Of a DNA stretch of 64,000 bases, positions 35,419 through 45,032 are shown in pieces. The notes under the pieces were generated by a model, which was not told the origin of the DNA, did not search any database, and saw nothing but the letters and a program-made list of their open reading frames with translations. Origin of the DNA: Methylophaga sulfidovorans (lineage in GTDB: Bacteria; Pseudomonadota; Gammaproteobacteria; Nitrosococcales; Methylophagaceae); NCBI RefSeq assembly GCF_900114205.1, contig NZ_FOSH01000001.1, forward strand, positions 124,001-188,000, in the 5' to 3' direction. Both the position numbers and the translations under genes were made by a program. The number at the start of each line of letters is the position of its first letter. The first letter of the stretch is position 1.

Positions 35419-35511
35419 ATCTTCACGTCCATCTCATACTCTGTAAATTATCTTAGCACTAGGTTTGCTAAAAAATGTGAAGGTCAGACGAAGATTATTA
35501 AGGACATCAAT

Positions 35512-36411
35512 ATGCATTATTTAATTACTGGTGGCACCGGACTCATTGGTTCATCACTTTGTCAGCATCTTTTAACAGCAGGCCATGATGTCACTGTGCT
35601 AAGCAGAAATAGACAAAAAGTCATCAACCTTTTTAGTGACAAAGTTGCAGCCGTAGAGTCTCTTGATGAAATCGATCAGCAACACGCTATAGATATTGTG
35701 ATTAATCTTGCAGGTGAACCCATAGCGAATAAAAGATGGAGTGACAAACAAAAAGCGGTTTTGGAAAAAAGCCGGATTGATTTGACCGAACATTTAGTGA
35801 ATTGGATAAAACGTCGTCAGCATAAGCCACACACATTAATCAGTGGTTCTGCCGTTGGCTGGTATGGTGATCAAGGCTCACAGCCGCTTACTGAAGACAG
35901 CAGTTATCAAAACGACTATACTCACGAGCTTTGTGAAAAATGGGAGCAAGCAGCCCTAGCTGCCCCGAATGATATCCGCACCTGCATCATTCGTACCGGC
36001 TTAGTTCTGAGTACTGAAGGCGGAGTTCTTCAGCGTATGCTTTTACCCTTTAAGTTGGGATTAGGTTGCACTTTGGGAAATGGCCATCAATTTATGCCAT
36101 GGATACATATTTCTGACATTGTTCAGCTTATTATTTACATCAGTCAGAATCCCTCTGCAAAAGGAATATTTAATGCTACAGCACCTCATCCTGTCACCAA
36201 TAAAACCTTCACAAAAAGCCTGGCTAAACATCTTCAGCGCCCTGCATTTCTGAAAGCCCCTGAATCAATATTAAAATTCGCTTTAGGTGAAATGTCTCAG
36301 CTTTTATTAGGAGGGCAACGAGCGTACCCGGAAAAAGCAAAGGAAATTGGTTATCAATTCCAATATACTGAGCTGGATAATGCCTTTAACAATCTTTTAA
36401 ATAAATCGTAA
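35512..36411 (+). CDS. TIGR01777-family NAD(P)-dependent epimerase (YfcH-like)
   Basis: Protein of 299 residues with an N-terminal Rossmann motif (GGTGLIGSSL) and the family body (NLAGEPIANKRWS, SGSAVGWYGDQG, PFKLGLGCTLGNGHQFMPWIH). It belongs to the extended short-chain dehydrogenases, and a C-terminal DUF1731-like part follows. The substrate is unknown. It lies eight bases before hemH and is probably co-transcribed with it. Confidence 0.87.
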   Translation: MHYLITGGTGLIGSSLCQHLLTAGHDVTVLSRNRQKVINLFSDKVAAVESLDEIDQQHAIDIVINLAGEPIANKRWSDKQKAVLEKSRIDLTEHLVNWIKRRQHKPHTLISGSAVGWYGDQGSQPLTEDSSYQNDYTHELCEKWEQAALAAPNDIRTCIIRTGLVLSTEGGVLQRMLLPFKLGLGCTLGNGHQFMPWIHISDIVQLIIYISQNPSAKGIFNATAPHPVTNKTFTKSLAKHLQRPAFLKAPESILKFALGEMSQLLLGGQRAYPEKAKEIGYQFQYTELDNAFNNLLNKS

Positions 36412-36419
36412 ATTTATCT

Positions 36420-37430
36420 ATGACAAAACGTGCCATTTTATTAGCCAATCTCGGTTCTCCAGACGCGCCAGACACACCCTCTGTACGTCGATATCTTAAT
36501 CAGTTTCTGATGGATCCGTATGTGATTCAATTACCCTGGTTGCTGAGGCGCATGATTGTCAGTCTCTTTGTATTACCGACACGTCCAAAAGCATCAGCTC
36601 ATGCTTATCAAAGCGTATGGACACCTGAAGGTTCGCCATTAATTGTTTTATCAGAGAAGTTAAAAAATGCGCTTCAGGCTAAATTACCGCTCCCAGTAGA
36701 AATGGCAATGCGTTATGGCAACCCCAGCATCGAACAACAATTATTAAAAATTACCGAGGATAAATCGATAGAAGAAGTACTTTATATCCCACTCTATCCA
36801 CATTACGCAGAAAGTACGGTAACCACATCTATAGAAGAAGCAAAACGGGTTATCAACAAACACAAGCTAAATATCAAGCTGAGCGTCATACCACCTTTTT
36901 TTGATGATCCAGATTATATTAGAGCCTTAGTCACCAGTACCCAACCTTATCTGGAACAAAGCTATGATCACATTATATTTAGTTATCATGGTTTGCCTGA
37001 GTCACATATCACTAAGTTAGATAGTTCAGGTACACACTGTCTAAAGCAGGATAATTGTTGTCAGGGTAGTCATCCCGCACATAAAACCTGCTACCGTCAC
37101 CAGGTTATGAGAACGACTGAGTGCTTTGCCGCACAAGCTGGTTTAGCAAAAGAGCGTTATTCCGTTGCGTTCCAATCCAGACTGGGCCGTGCAAAATGGT
37201 TGGGACCCAATACTGAAGACAAGTTACGTGATTTAGCCCAACAAGGCGCCAAGCATGTGATGGTTTTATGCCCAGCGTTTGTCACGGACTGTCTCGAAAC
37301 ATTAGAAGAGATTGCCATTCGTGGCGAAGAAGTCTTTAAAGAAGCAGGTGGCGAGAAATTGACGCTAATACCGTGTATGAATGACGACCCTGCCTGGGTT
37401 AATGTGTTAGCTGATTGGTGTCAAAATTAA
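36420..37430 (+). CDS. hemH: Ferrochelatase
   Basis: Protein of 336 residues that inserts Fe2+ into protoporphyrin IX, the last step of haem synthesis. The opening NLGSPDAPDTPSVRRYLNQF is typical. The metal His is in FSYHGLPESH and the Glu in DCLETLEEI. VAFQSRLGRAKWLGPNT is the family signature. Haem supply suits an organism with several c-type cytochromes. Its last four bases overlap the end of the convergent flgN. Confidence 0.95.
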   Translation: MTKRAILLANLGSPDAPDTPSVRRYLNQFLMDPYVIQLPWLLRRMIVSLFVLPTRPKASAHAYQSVWTPEGSPLIVLSEKLKNALQAKLPLPVEMAMRYGNPSIEQQLLKITEDKSIEEVLYIPLYPHYAESTVTTSIEEAKRVINKHKLNIKLSVIPPFFDDPDYIRALVTSTQPYLEQSYDHIIFSYHGLPESHITKLDSSGTHCLKQDNCCQGSHPAHKTCYRHQVMRTTECFAAQAGLAKERYSVAFQSRLGRAKWLGPNTEDKLRDLAQQGAKHVMVLCPAFVTDCLETLEEIAIRGEEVFKEAGGEKLTLIPCMNDDPAWVNVLADWCQN

Positions 37431-37915
37431 ACCCGGCCAATTAAAGGCTGTCTGACGACTTGGCTGGTATATTCACCACCTGGCCCATAAGCGCCAGTTT
37501 CAGGATCACGTCCACGTAAAATAGATAAAGCTCTGACCAAATATTGCCGGTTTACATTGATAATGCCACCGTTTATTTGATTAAACTCGCGGCAAGTTTT
37601 TGCCACTTCACGAAGCCGTGTCACCTGCATGGACATGTGGGTTGCTTCGGCTTCTTCTTGATTTGCTATAAAGGCTTCGAGACCCGATTTTCCTGCTGGG
37701 AACCCCACAGCAGTCAGTAATTGCTCACGCTGCCGAGCCAGTTGCTCCAGCTTTAATAAATACGGCTGCTTTAGTTTGGTTATTTCAGACACTTTATCAA
37801 CATCTGAAATCTTTAACGCATCGCGTTCTTGCTTTAACAGGGTTGCAAGTGCAGTACTATTGCTGATTTCTGATTGTAAAATCGTACTCAGCTGCTGCAT
37901 GGCATTCATTGACAT
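37427..37915 (-). CDS. flgN: FlgN, flagellar export chaperone for hook-associated proteins
   Basis: About 162 residues, almost all helix (QQLSTILQSEISNSTALATLL, LKQPYLLKLEQLARQREQLL), as in FlgN. It escorts FlgK and FlgL to the export gate. I start it at the ATG 37913-37915 (MSMNAMQQL), behind an AAAGGAC site and 13 bases after flgM. The order flgA-flgM-flgN is standard. Confidence 0.88.
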   Translation of the reverse strand: MSMNAMQQLSTILQSEISNSTALATLLKQERDALKISDVDKVSEITKLKQPYLLKLEQLARQREQLLTAVGFPAGKSGLEAFIANQEEAEATHMSMQVTRLREVAKTCREFNQINGGIINVNRQYLVRALSILRGRDPETGAYGPGGEYTSQVVRQPLIGRV

Positions 37916-37928
37916 GAGGATGTCCTTT

Positions 37929-38231
37929 TTACAGATTACCCTCAAAATCAATCATTTTTCGTGCCAACTGTTGACTGTCAACCTGATAAGTTCCGTTATC
38001 TATTGCCGCTTTAATACTATCAACTTTAGTCTGATTCACTGTAGGGACATCAGCTAAGCTTTTTTCTACTTGCGACAGTGTATCGCTTAAACTCACTTTA
38101 TCACTTTCCGTGTTTGGGCTCGTTGTTGTAACTGACGGCGATTTTTCAGCCGCCTCTTTGCGTTCACCCACATTTCGTGACGGACTATATTCCGTCTGAG
38201 ATGGTGGCTTAATACTATTAATATCAGACAT
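37929..38231 (-). CDS. flgM: FlgM, anti-sigma-28 factor
   Basis: About 100 residues from the ATG 38229-38231 (MSDINSIKPP), which has GGAG nine bases upstream. The N-terminal half looks disordered and the C-terminal part (VDSIKAAIDNGTYQVDSQQLARKMIDFE) is the FlgM domain that holds FliA until the hook is complete. A sigma-28 promoter lies directly upstream, giving the usual feedback. Confidence 0.92.
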   Translation of the reverse strand: MSDINSIKPPSQTEYSPSRNVGERKEAAEKSPSVTTTSPNTESDKVSLSDTLSQVEKSLADVPTVNQTKVDSIKAAIDNGTYQVDSQQLARKMIDFEGNL

Positions 38232-38262
38232 ATAAGCTGTCTCCATTTATCTTATGTTTGTT

Positions 38263-38289
38263 GTATCGGCAGCAAAGAATGAAAGTTGA
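38263..38289 (-). promoter_or_regulatory. Sigma-28 (FliA) promoter of flgM
   Basis: Coding-strand TCAACTTT, 11 bp, GCCGATAC: 6/8 and 7/8 matches to the consensus with exact spacing, 32 bp before the flgM ATG. Confidence 0.75.
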
Positions 38290-38296
38290 GAATTTT

Positions 38297-38995
38297 TTAC
38301 ATTGTCACCTTAACAATGCCCGGGGCCTGAACGATACCTTCTACCACCCGGTTTGAAGAATTATTTTTTACTTTAATTTTATCACCCAGAATGGCATCTT
38401 CCATGGCCATGCCATTCATTCTCACTTCCATAAAGCCTGCTTGTGCAACGAGTATGACTTGTTCACCACGCTGAACTACTTTCTGTTGCTTAAGACTACG
38501 AGGAGTCAATGCTGTTCCCAAAGCGACAGGATACTTTAATTGTTGGCCCAATACTTTATCTGCTGAAAGTAAAAAACCTTGCCGTAAGTCGCTAATATCC
38601 TGCATAACAATTTTAACATCGGAAGATTTCAAGGTCTGATTGGCTGCCAGGGCCTTCGCTGCCACGACAACTGGGCGCATAACTTTAACCTTAACAGAGA
38701 CGTACACAGTCCACTCTGTCGGTGCACGGCAACGGATCCCGATAGTTCTGTTGCCAACCGTATTAGCATTAGATGTGGAAAAAGCAGCTAAATTACCAGA
38801 ACATGCTTGCAGTCGTAAGCGTTTATCCATAGCATCAACAATCACTTGAGGATTGTCGTAATAGGCTTGTGCATCGTTCATAGCAAAAACGTAGGCTGTT
38901 TGCTCAATTCCGGCTAACGGTTGTATAGATTCGGCATTTACAGAAGGTGTCAATAAAACGACACTTAAACAGCATAAAAAAAATCTACGAATCAT
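38297..38995 (-). CDS. flgA: FlgA, P-ring assembly chaperone
   Basis: Protein of 232 residues with a signal peptide (MIRRFFLCCLSVVLLTPSVNA) and the SAF/ChapFlgA domain (AAKALAANQTLKSSDVKI, LGTALTPRSLKQQKVVQRG, DKIKVKN). It works in the periplasm during assembly of the flagellar P ring from FlgI. A sigma-54 promoter lies 49 bp upstream, and cheV is divergent. Confidence 0.92.
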   Translation of the reverse strand: MIRRFFLCCLSVVLLTPSVNAESIQPLAGIEQTAYVFAMNDAQAYYDNPQVIVDAMDKRLRLQACSGNLAAFSTSNANTVGNRTIGIRCRAPTEWTVYVSVKVKVMRPVVVAAKALAANQTLKSSDVKIVMQDISDLRQGFLLSADKVLGQQLKYPVALGTALTPRSLKQQKVVQRGEQVILVAQAGFMEVRMNGMAMEDAILGDKIKVKNNSSNRVVEGIVQAPGIVKVTM

Positions 38996-39043
38996 GAGGG
39001 TTCACCTAATATATAAGGTTAAAAAGCTTCTTGGTTTTAATAC

Positions 39044-39059
39044 TGCAAGTTACATGCCT
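39044..39059 (-). promoter_or_regulatory. Sigma-54 (RpoN) promoter of flgA
   Basis: Coding-strand AGGCATGTAACTTGCA. The GG and GC of the -24/-12 boxes are exactly 10 bp apart, and the whole agrees with TGGCACG-N4-TTGCA at most places. Sigma-54 control of flgA fits the FlrC tier of gammaproteobacterial flagellar cascades. Confidence 0.7.
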
Positions 39060-39077
39060 AGACCCAATTGCAAAAAC

Positions 39078-39104
39078 TCAAGACTTAGTAAGCATTGCCG
39101 ATAG
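39078..39104 (+). promoter_or_regulatory. Sigma-28 (FliA) promoter of cheV
   Basis: TCAAGACT, 11 bp, GCCGATAG: 5/8 and 7/8 matches with exact spacing, 25 bp before the cheV ATG. Confidence 0.65.
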
Positions 39105-39129
39105 CATCATTAAGCATAGAGGAGTCAAC

Positions 39130-40050
39130 ATGAGCAGCATTATTGATGGCGTAGATCAACGTACCAATCTTGCCGGTACGAATCGTCTGGAATTATTGTT
39201 ATTTCGTCTAGGCACAGCTCAGCTATATGGCATTAACGTTTTTAAAGTACGTGAAGCGATTGCTTGTCCAGCCTTAACAAAACTTCCACAGTCTCATCCT
39301 AATATTAAAGGTATGGCTTCCATTCGTGGACAAACAGTCAGTATTGTTGATTTATCTCAGAGCATTGGTCGCCGCCCCTTACAAGATCTGGCAGAAAGCT
39401 TTGTAATCCTCACTGAATATAACCGTTCTGTTCAAGGATTTTTGGTCACTTCTGTAGAACGTATTATTAATATCAGTTGGTCCGATGTATTACCGCCACC
39501 AGCAGCATCAGGTGCCAGCAGCTATCTGACTGCGATTACCAAGTTTGAAGACAAGTTAGTTCAGATCATTGATGTTGAGCAAGTGTTAGCTGAGGTAATG
39601 GGGATTCAGGCTGATGTATCTTCTGAGTTAGTCAATAATTACTCTGAACATAATCAAGGGATACGACAACATATTCTGGTAGTCGATGACTCCAGTGTCG
39701 CCAGAAATCAGATTAAACGCACACTGGAACAAATTGGTTTAGAAATCACCTTAGCTAAAAATGGTAAAGAAGCTCTGGATATGCTCAAGACATGGAAAGC
39801 GAATGGTGAAGACATCTATGAAAAAATAGCTTTAATGATATCGGATATCGAAATGCCAGAAATGGACGGTTATACCCTGACATCAGAAGTCAGAAATGAC
39901 CCGGCAATGAAAAGCCTACCCATTCTGTTACATACCTCAATGAGTGGCACATTTAATCAGGCTCTGGTATCAAAGGTTGGCGCTGATAAATTTATTCCTA
40001 AATTTTCTGCCGATGAATTAGCCGCGGCTGTACAATCCATGCTGAAATAA
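39130..40050 (+). CDS. cheV: CheV, chemotaxis coupling protein with receiver domain
   Basis: About 306 residues from the ATG at 39130 (MSSIIDGVDQRTNLAGT), behind AGAGGAG. The N-terminal CheW domain (LLFRLGTAQLYGINVFKVRE, IRGQTVSIVDL) is followed by a C-terminal receiver (VVDDSSVARNQ, phospho-acceptor in MISDIEMPEMDG). CheV couples receptors to CheA and helps adaptation. An upstream frame from 39031 has no ribosome site and overlaps the promoter, so I reject it. Confidence 0.92.
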   Translation: MSSIIDGVDQRTNLAGTNRLELLLFRLGTAQLYGINVFKVREAIACPALTKLPQSHPNIKGMASIRGQTVSIVDLSQSIGRRPLQDLAESFVILTEYNRSVQGFLVTSVERIINISWSDVLPPPAASGASSYLTAITKFEDKLVQIIDVEQVLAEVMGIQADVSSELVNNYSEHNQGIRQHILVVDDSSVARNQIKRTLEQIGLEITLAKNGKEALDMLKTWKANGEDIYEKIALMISDIEMPEMDGYTLTSEVRNDPAMKSLPILLHTSMSGTFNQALVSKVGADKFIPKFSADELAAAVQSMLK

Positions 40051-40078
40051 AAAAAGGCTCTTTTCAGAGCCTTTTTTA
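40049..40078. terminator. Bidirectional terminator after cheV
   Basis: AAAAAAGGCTCT, loop, AGAGCCTTTTTT between convergent cheV and the DUF4340 gene. Confidence 0.9.
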
Positions 40079-40082
40079 GTAT

Positions 40083-41216
40083 TTACTGGAGCGGGCCAAA
40101 ACCATTTAAATCAGCTGGCATTGGAATCACATTATTTTTTTCTGTGACGATATCCGCTTTCGCTCTCATCAAGTTAGTCCCAGTGAAACCACTGACACGA
40201 TATACCCATTCAGAAAGTTTTTTATTCAAGGCGTCCACTTCAGCTTTAACCTGTTCCTCTGATTTCAGAACATTAAGGGCTTTGATATCGTCAGGTGCCT
40301 CAGTCACCAGATCAGGCTGATAGTCAGCAGACAAGGTCGTGTAATAAAACCCGTCAATAAATGAAGTCTTGGTTGTCACCACCAAACCATCAAAGGTAAT
40401 AAAGCGCGCAATCACAACATCCGCATCGCCTCGATTGAAGTCTTGTTTCGGTAACACATCTTCCATTCGCAATTGGTGTAATGAGCCGGCGATGTCATAA
40501 CCCAACTGAGGATATTTAAATACGGTTTTTTCACCGGATTCAGGTGTACCAAATTTGTCTTTCTTACCTAAATTCACCAGCGTAGCAATATCACCCTTCG
40601 GCTGAATAATTTCCACCCGGGCAATACGTTCACGAGCTAAATCGATAACCTGACTATCAATCCAATTCAGCATCACCGGACTAATCAGCAAATATCCTTC
40701 CGCTAACCAGCTTTGTGCATCCCCTACACGTCTGACATAAAATTGTTTTGGACCTGCACTGGCGACGGTAACATCTCGTTGTTTGCCTAATAACAGACCC
40801 GCAATCTGTTCATCCCCCTGTTTAAGCATCACTTTGATTGAGCCACCATCAGGTGTTTCTGGTTTTGTACCATCAACGCCTAAAATAGCGTATTGCTCGG
40901 GGTTGCTTGTTTTTTGCTCCATCAGCTTCGCTTCTGACAGATCGATCAACATCCGTTTCACTTCATCAAAGTTAGCTGGATAATTATAGTGCTCAGGAAT
41001 GAACCAATCTTCCCCTTTTTTCTGCAATGAAAACTGGCCTTCCCCACTGCTGAACTGAATGGTGTCTACCTGACTCAATTCACTGAATAAATCAGGGAAC
41101 AACAAACCATAATTATCATCATTATCATGCGTTCGATAAATGGTCACCAGCATTAGCAGCACCATCACTACAGTGACAATGAAAAGAATAGTCAAACTGT
41201 TGAATTTTTTTGTCAT
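40083..41216 (-). CDS. DUF4340 domain protein of a Gld-type ABC system
   Basis: Protein of 377 residues with one N-terminal membrane helix (about 8-25) and a long periplasmic part (DTIQFSSGEGQFSLQKKGEDW, LLLGKQRDVTV) typical of DUF4340. It is the last gene of a four-gene run with an ATPase, a permease and a GldG-like protein. The set is found in many gammaproteobacteria with unknown cargo. In Bacteroidetes related Gld proteins serve gliding, which is not implied here. Confidence 0.85.
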   Translation of the reverse strand: MTKKFNSLTILFIVTVVMVLLMLVTIYRTHDNDDNYGLLFPDLFSELSQVDTIQFSSGEGQFSLQKKGEDWFIPEHYNYPANFDEVKRMLIDLSEAKLMEQKTSNPEQYAILGVDGTKPETPDGGSIKVMLKQGDEQIAGLLLGKQRDVTVASAGPKQFYVRRVGDAQSWLAEGYLLISPVMLNWIDSQVIDLARERIARVEIIQPKGDIATLVNLGKKDKFGTPESGEKTVFKYPQLGYDIAGSLHQLRMEDVLPKQDFNRGDADVVIARFITFDGLVVTTKTSFIDGFYYTTLSADYQPDLVTEAPDDIKALNVLKSEEQVKAEVDALNKKLSEWVYRVSGFTGTNLMRAKADIVTEKNNVIPMPADLNGFGPLQ

Positions 41217-41254
41217 GTTATAAACCTATTATCGAGTCGACTAAAACAGTATCG

Positions 41255-43168
41255 TTATTGCTGGCTACGTGCTTTATTACGTTTACGAATTCGCATCCAG
41301 CCAGTGAACACTGCTAATAATCCGACTAATATCGGTACCAATCCAATATTGAAAAACTTCAGCTGTGCATCCAATTTATCGATATCTTTACGCAGATTAG
41401 CTTGTACATCGCGCAACTGCTGCTGTGTTTTATTCGCTGTCAGGCGGAATTCAGCAATTTCTTTTTGTTGCTCTGCAGACAGAATTTGTTTTCCTGAACC
41501 ACTGCGCTGAACTTGCATACGAGCGATACGTTGCTGTGTTTCTTTCAGCTTGTTCTGCAATTCACGTTCTTTTGTACGGAAGCGTTTTTCAGCATCGCGT
41601 TGTAGAGCAATGACCTTATAGAATGGTTTCGAGAAACCAGCGCGTGAACGAATACTTATCAGGCCATCACTGCCTGTCATATCCTCAATAGCATTAATCA
41701 AGAAATCAATATTATTTGATGTATTGAAGGCTAATTGTTTGCCATAAAAGTCCTGCGTTTCTACCCAGAAACGGTCATCCAGCATGTCGACATCAGCAAT
41801 CGCGATAACATCAATATCTTTCTTAGCTTTGTCTAAATGACCTGGCATTTTTTTCATTTCACCAGAAGCTGTTTTCGCCCCATTAGGAAATGCCGTTTTT
41901 ACCTCACCTTGGGCACGAACAGCCATTGGATAACTAATTGTTCCCGGTTGGTATTTAGTTAATAAAGCAACAGGATCATTACGGAACTGAACAACCCGCT
42001 TATCCACTAACATTGCCTCGTTACTCGATGAGAATAGAGGTGTAATTTTTGTAGTGTGATCATCCAGAATTTCAAAACGACCTGGTGTAGCGACATTCAA
42101 TTGACGTAATGCTGAGGTAATACGTTCATCTTTATTAAAGTTATCTTTGGTTAACTTCTGCCAAAGCACATAGTCAATCGGTTGATAATCAGTCTTAGCA
42201 CCAAAGTCCACTTTCGTTGCGGTTTTACGATCAGCGACGACATCTGTATTTGAACGTTTAAAGCCCCATGTCGTAAACAACTCTTCCATATTTGAGCTTC
42301 GCGGTGCCAACATGGCACTCATCGGGTTATCCGGATCCTTTTTCGGTTTATCGATTTCAGCATACGGATCAACAAAGGCAATCAACTTACCGCCAGCCAA
42401 AACATACTGATCAATAGCATAAAGCGTGCTTTCAGGCAGTTCTTTAGGATGAATCACCACGACTGCATCCATACTGGAAGGGATGCGGCGAATATCCGTA
42501 GGTAACACTGACACATTAAACATCTGGCGTAGCTGAGCCATCATTGCCCATGGTTTCGCACCATCAGCAGAAGCGACTTCACCTTTTAATGGATCATATT
42601 GCTCACCATCGACTTGCAGTGAACTAATAACACCGACAGTTTTTCTGTTGTTATTGGACAGTTTGTAAATCAATTTTGTTAGATCATATTCCAGCGTGTC
42701 TTCTTTTTCTGGCTGAAAGAAAGGAATCGTCTCAACACCATCGATTTCATTGGTGCCAGCCAAACCAAAATATAATGGGTCAGATTCACCATCAATCGGT
42801 ATCGACTGCAAACCATATTGATCCGCACGCTGTTCATCTGCTGAAAAAGGTTCAGGATTCATTATAAATAAACGAATCTTGCCATTCGATGCACGTTGAT
42901 ATTCAAGCAATAATTCCTGAACACGTTGCGCATAGGATTTCAAACTAGGTAATGCTTGAGCGGCTTTTTCTGTGTAATAAAAACGCAGACTAATGGGTTC
43001 TTTCATCGATTTAAGAATGTTAATCGTGCCGTCGGATAAGGTGTAGATATTATCCTCAGTCAAATCAACCCGAGCTGATTTGAAGTTGCCATTGACCACA
43101 ATATTGAATGATACAAACAGAATGATGGCCAGAATCAGACCTGTTACAGATAGTAGTTGTTTATTCAT
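41255..43168 (-). CDS. GldG-like ABC auxiliary protein
   Basis: Protein of 637 residues. An N-terminal helix is followed by a periplasmic GldG/ABC_transp_aux domain (NFKSARVDLTEDNIYTLSDG, LRFYYTEKA, YDLTKLIYKL). A coiled coil near 545-605 is rich in Gln and Lys, and a C-terminal helix (GLVPILVGLLAVFTGWM) precedes a basic tail. It would sit on the periplasmic side of the transporter. It is 15 bases downstream of the permease gene. Confidence 0.87.
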   Translation of the reverse strand: MNKQLLSVTGLILAIILFVSFNIVVNGNFKSARVDLTEDNIYTLSDGTINILKSMKEPISLRFYYTEKAAQALPSLKSYAQRVQELLLEYQRASNGKIRLFIMNPEPFSADEQRADQYGLQSIPIDGESDPLYFGLAGTNEIDGVETIPFFQPEKEDTLEYDLTKLIYKLSNNNRKTVGVISSLQVDGEQYDPLKGEVASADGAKPWAMMAQLRQMFNVSVLPTDIRRIPSSMDAVVVIHPKELPESTLYAIDQYVLAGGKLIAFVDPYAEIDKPKKDPDNPMSAMLAPRSSNMEELFTTWGFKRSNTDVVADRKTATKVDFGAKTDYQPIDYVLWQKLTKDNFNKDERITSALRQLNVATPGRFEILDDHTTKITPLFSSSNEAMLVDKRVVQFRNDPVALLTKYQPGTISYPMAVRAQGEVKTAFPNGAKTASGEMKKMPGHLDKAKKDIDVIAIADVDMLDDRFWVETQDFYGKQLAFNTSNNIDFLINAIEDMTGSDGLISIRSRAGFSKPFYKVIALQRDAEKRFRTKERELQNKLKETQQRIARMQVQRSGSGKQILSAEQQKEIAEFRLTANKTQQQLRDVQANLRKDIDKLDAQLKFFNIGLVPILVGLLAVFTGWMRIRKRNKARSQQ

Positions 43169-43183
43169 CGTCGCAATTCTCTC

Positions 43184-43924
43184 CTAGTCAGCCTTACGAG
43201 CATTGACGATAAGGGCGTTAGCAAATAGCCAGATAACGATTAATGAAATGAAATACATCATATCTCGCATATCAATTACGCCTTTGCTGATAGCGTCAAA
43301 ATGGGTCAAGAAACTAAATGAGCTCACTGTTTCTACCAATGTTTTGGGTGCCCAGCCACTGAAAAAGTCAATGACAATGCCATAGCCGCTTAAGACAAAG
43401 ACCAGACTAATAATTAAGCTAATTACAAAAGCAATCACCTGATTTTTTGTAATCGCTGAGATACATGAGCCAATTGCCAGAAACCCGCCAGCCATTAACA
43501 AGCTACCTAAGAAACTCGCCACAATGACACCATTATCGGGATTACCCAGATAATTCACAGTAATCCACAATGGAAAATTCAAAAACAACGCTAAGCCAGT
43601 AAATGCCCAGGCAGCCAAGAACTTACCAATAACAGCTTCAAAAACTGAAACAGGTAAGGTCATCAACAACTCAATTGAGCCGCTCTTACGTTCTTCAGCC
43701 CAAAGTCGCATTGAGATAGCCGGAATCAGCAAGATATATAACCACGGATGCATGGAGAAGAAAGGATAAAGATCAGCTTCACCACGTTCGAAAAAATTAC
43801 CAACATAGAATGTTGAGAAACCGGTTAACAATAAGAAAATAATGATAAAAACATAAGCCACTGGTGTAGCAAAATAGCCATTAAACTCACGTTTCATAAT
43901 GAACCAGATATTACGAATATTCAT
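43184..43924 (-). CDS. ABC-2 type permease (GldF-like)
   Basis: A 246-residue permease with six membrane helices (IWFIMKREFNGYFATPVAYVF opens the family; later MRLWAEERKSGSIELLMTLP). It forms the membrane channel for the ATPase encoded directly upstream, whose stop it overlaps by one base. The cargo is unknown. Confidence 0.88.
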   Translation of the reverse strand: MNIRNIWFIMKREFNGYFATPVAYVFIIIFLLLTGFSTFYVGNFFERGEADLYPFFSMHPWLYILLIPAISMRLWAEERKSGSIELLMTLPVSVFEAVIGKFLAAWAFTGLALFLNFPLWITVNYLGNPDNGVIVASFLGSLLMAGGFLAIGSCISAITKNQVIAFVISLIISLVFVLSGYGIVIDFFSGWAPKTLVETVSSFSFLTHFDAISKGVIDMRDMMYFISLIVIWLFANALIVNARKAD

Positions 43925-44871
43925 CAGTTTTTGGCTCCCGTATTAGGCATGGTAATACTACGGAAAACTTCGTCCAGTCGACCAGCTTCTGCATGAAGGG
44001 CATCAATGCTCCAGCCATTCTCACGAATTTTTTCCGATAACTCTGCGGTAATTTGCTGGCCATCTTTTGGATAGACCCTGAAACCAGCACCTTCCACTGG
44101 CTCAACTTGAGCAACAAACGGTAATGATTTCAAGAAGGTCTCAAATGCGTTTTGTTCGATATTAGCGACATTCACCACAACAGCATTGTAATAACGTGAT
44201 TTTGATTCAAGTTCTTGCGGGGTGCCATCAAACTTCACTTTACCGTTAGCAATCACCACATTGCGTGTGCACAAAGCATGTACTTCTTCGAGAATGTGTG
44301 TAGAGATAATGATGGCTTTATCTTCAGCCATTTCATTGATTAATGTTCTGACTTCGTGTTTTTGGTTCGGATCAAGACCATCGGTAGGTTCATCAAGAAT
44401 CAACACTGGCGGATTGTGCAAAATAGACTGTGCCAAACCAACACGACGTTTATACCCTTTTGACAGGGTTTCAATTGGTTGATACATGACATTGGTAATG
44501 CGGGCCCGTTCGGCTGCACTGTCAACAGCTCGACGTCTGTCAGCACCTTTGATACCGCGAATTTCAGCAATAAACTTCAGGAAACCATCCGGCGTCATAT
44601 CCGCATAAGCCGGAGCCCCCTCAGGAAGATATCCCAGATGCGCTTTCACCGAAATAGGATCTGTCAGCACGTCATAACCACAGACTCTTACCGTGCCTCT
44701 GGTCGGCGTTAGAAACCCGGTAATCATTTTCATCGTCGTTGATTTGCCCGCGCCATTCGGGCCTAAGAACCCCAGCACTTCGCCTTTACTGACAGAAAAT
44801 GACACACCATCAACGGCTTTGATCGCACCAAAGTACTTGGCCAGATCATCGATCTCAATTCTCAATGTCAT
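43924..44871 (-). CDS. ABC transporter ATP-binding protein (GldA-like)
   Basis: Protein of 315 residues with Walker A (GPNGAGKSTTMKM), signature LSKGYKRRVGLAQ, Walker B ILDEPTDGLDP and the H-loop (ISTHILEEV). A C-terminal extension of about 90 residues is typical of ABC-2 exporters. It is the first gene of the four-gene run and faces the divergent DUF2333 gene across 161 bp. Confidence 0.92.
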   Translation of the reverse strand: MTLRIEIDDLAKYFGAIKAVDGVSFSVSKGEVLGFLGPNGAGKSTTMKMITGFLTPTRGTVRVCGYDVLTDPISVKAHLGYLPEGAPAYADMTPDGFLKFIAEIRGIKGADRRRAVDSAAERARITNVMYQPIETLSKGYKRRVGLAQSILHNPPVLILDEPTDGLDPNQKHEVRTLINEMAEDKAIIISTHILEEVHALCTRNVVIANGKVKFDGTPQELESKSRYYNAVVVNVANIEQNAFETFLKSLPFVAQVEPVEGAGFRVYPKDGQQITAELSEKIRENGWSIDALHAEAGRLDEVFRSITMPNTGAKN

Positions 44872-45032
44872 AACAAAAGCGTCCCCCGCTTCCTAATCAT
44901 TTTTGCAAACCCGTCATATTCTGAGGTGAAACAATTTAAGTCAAGCTTGAATTGTCTTTCATCATCCCCATTGTCTTAGTCATTCATAGCGCATAAGCTG
45001 TCACATAACACTCCAACTTACTCAGATATGAG

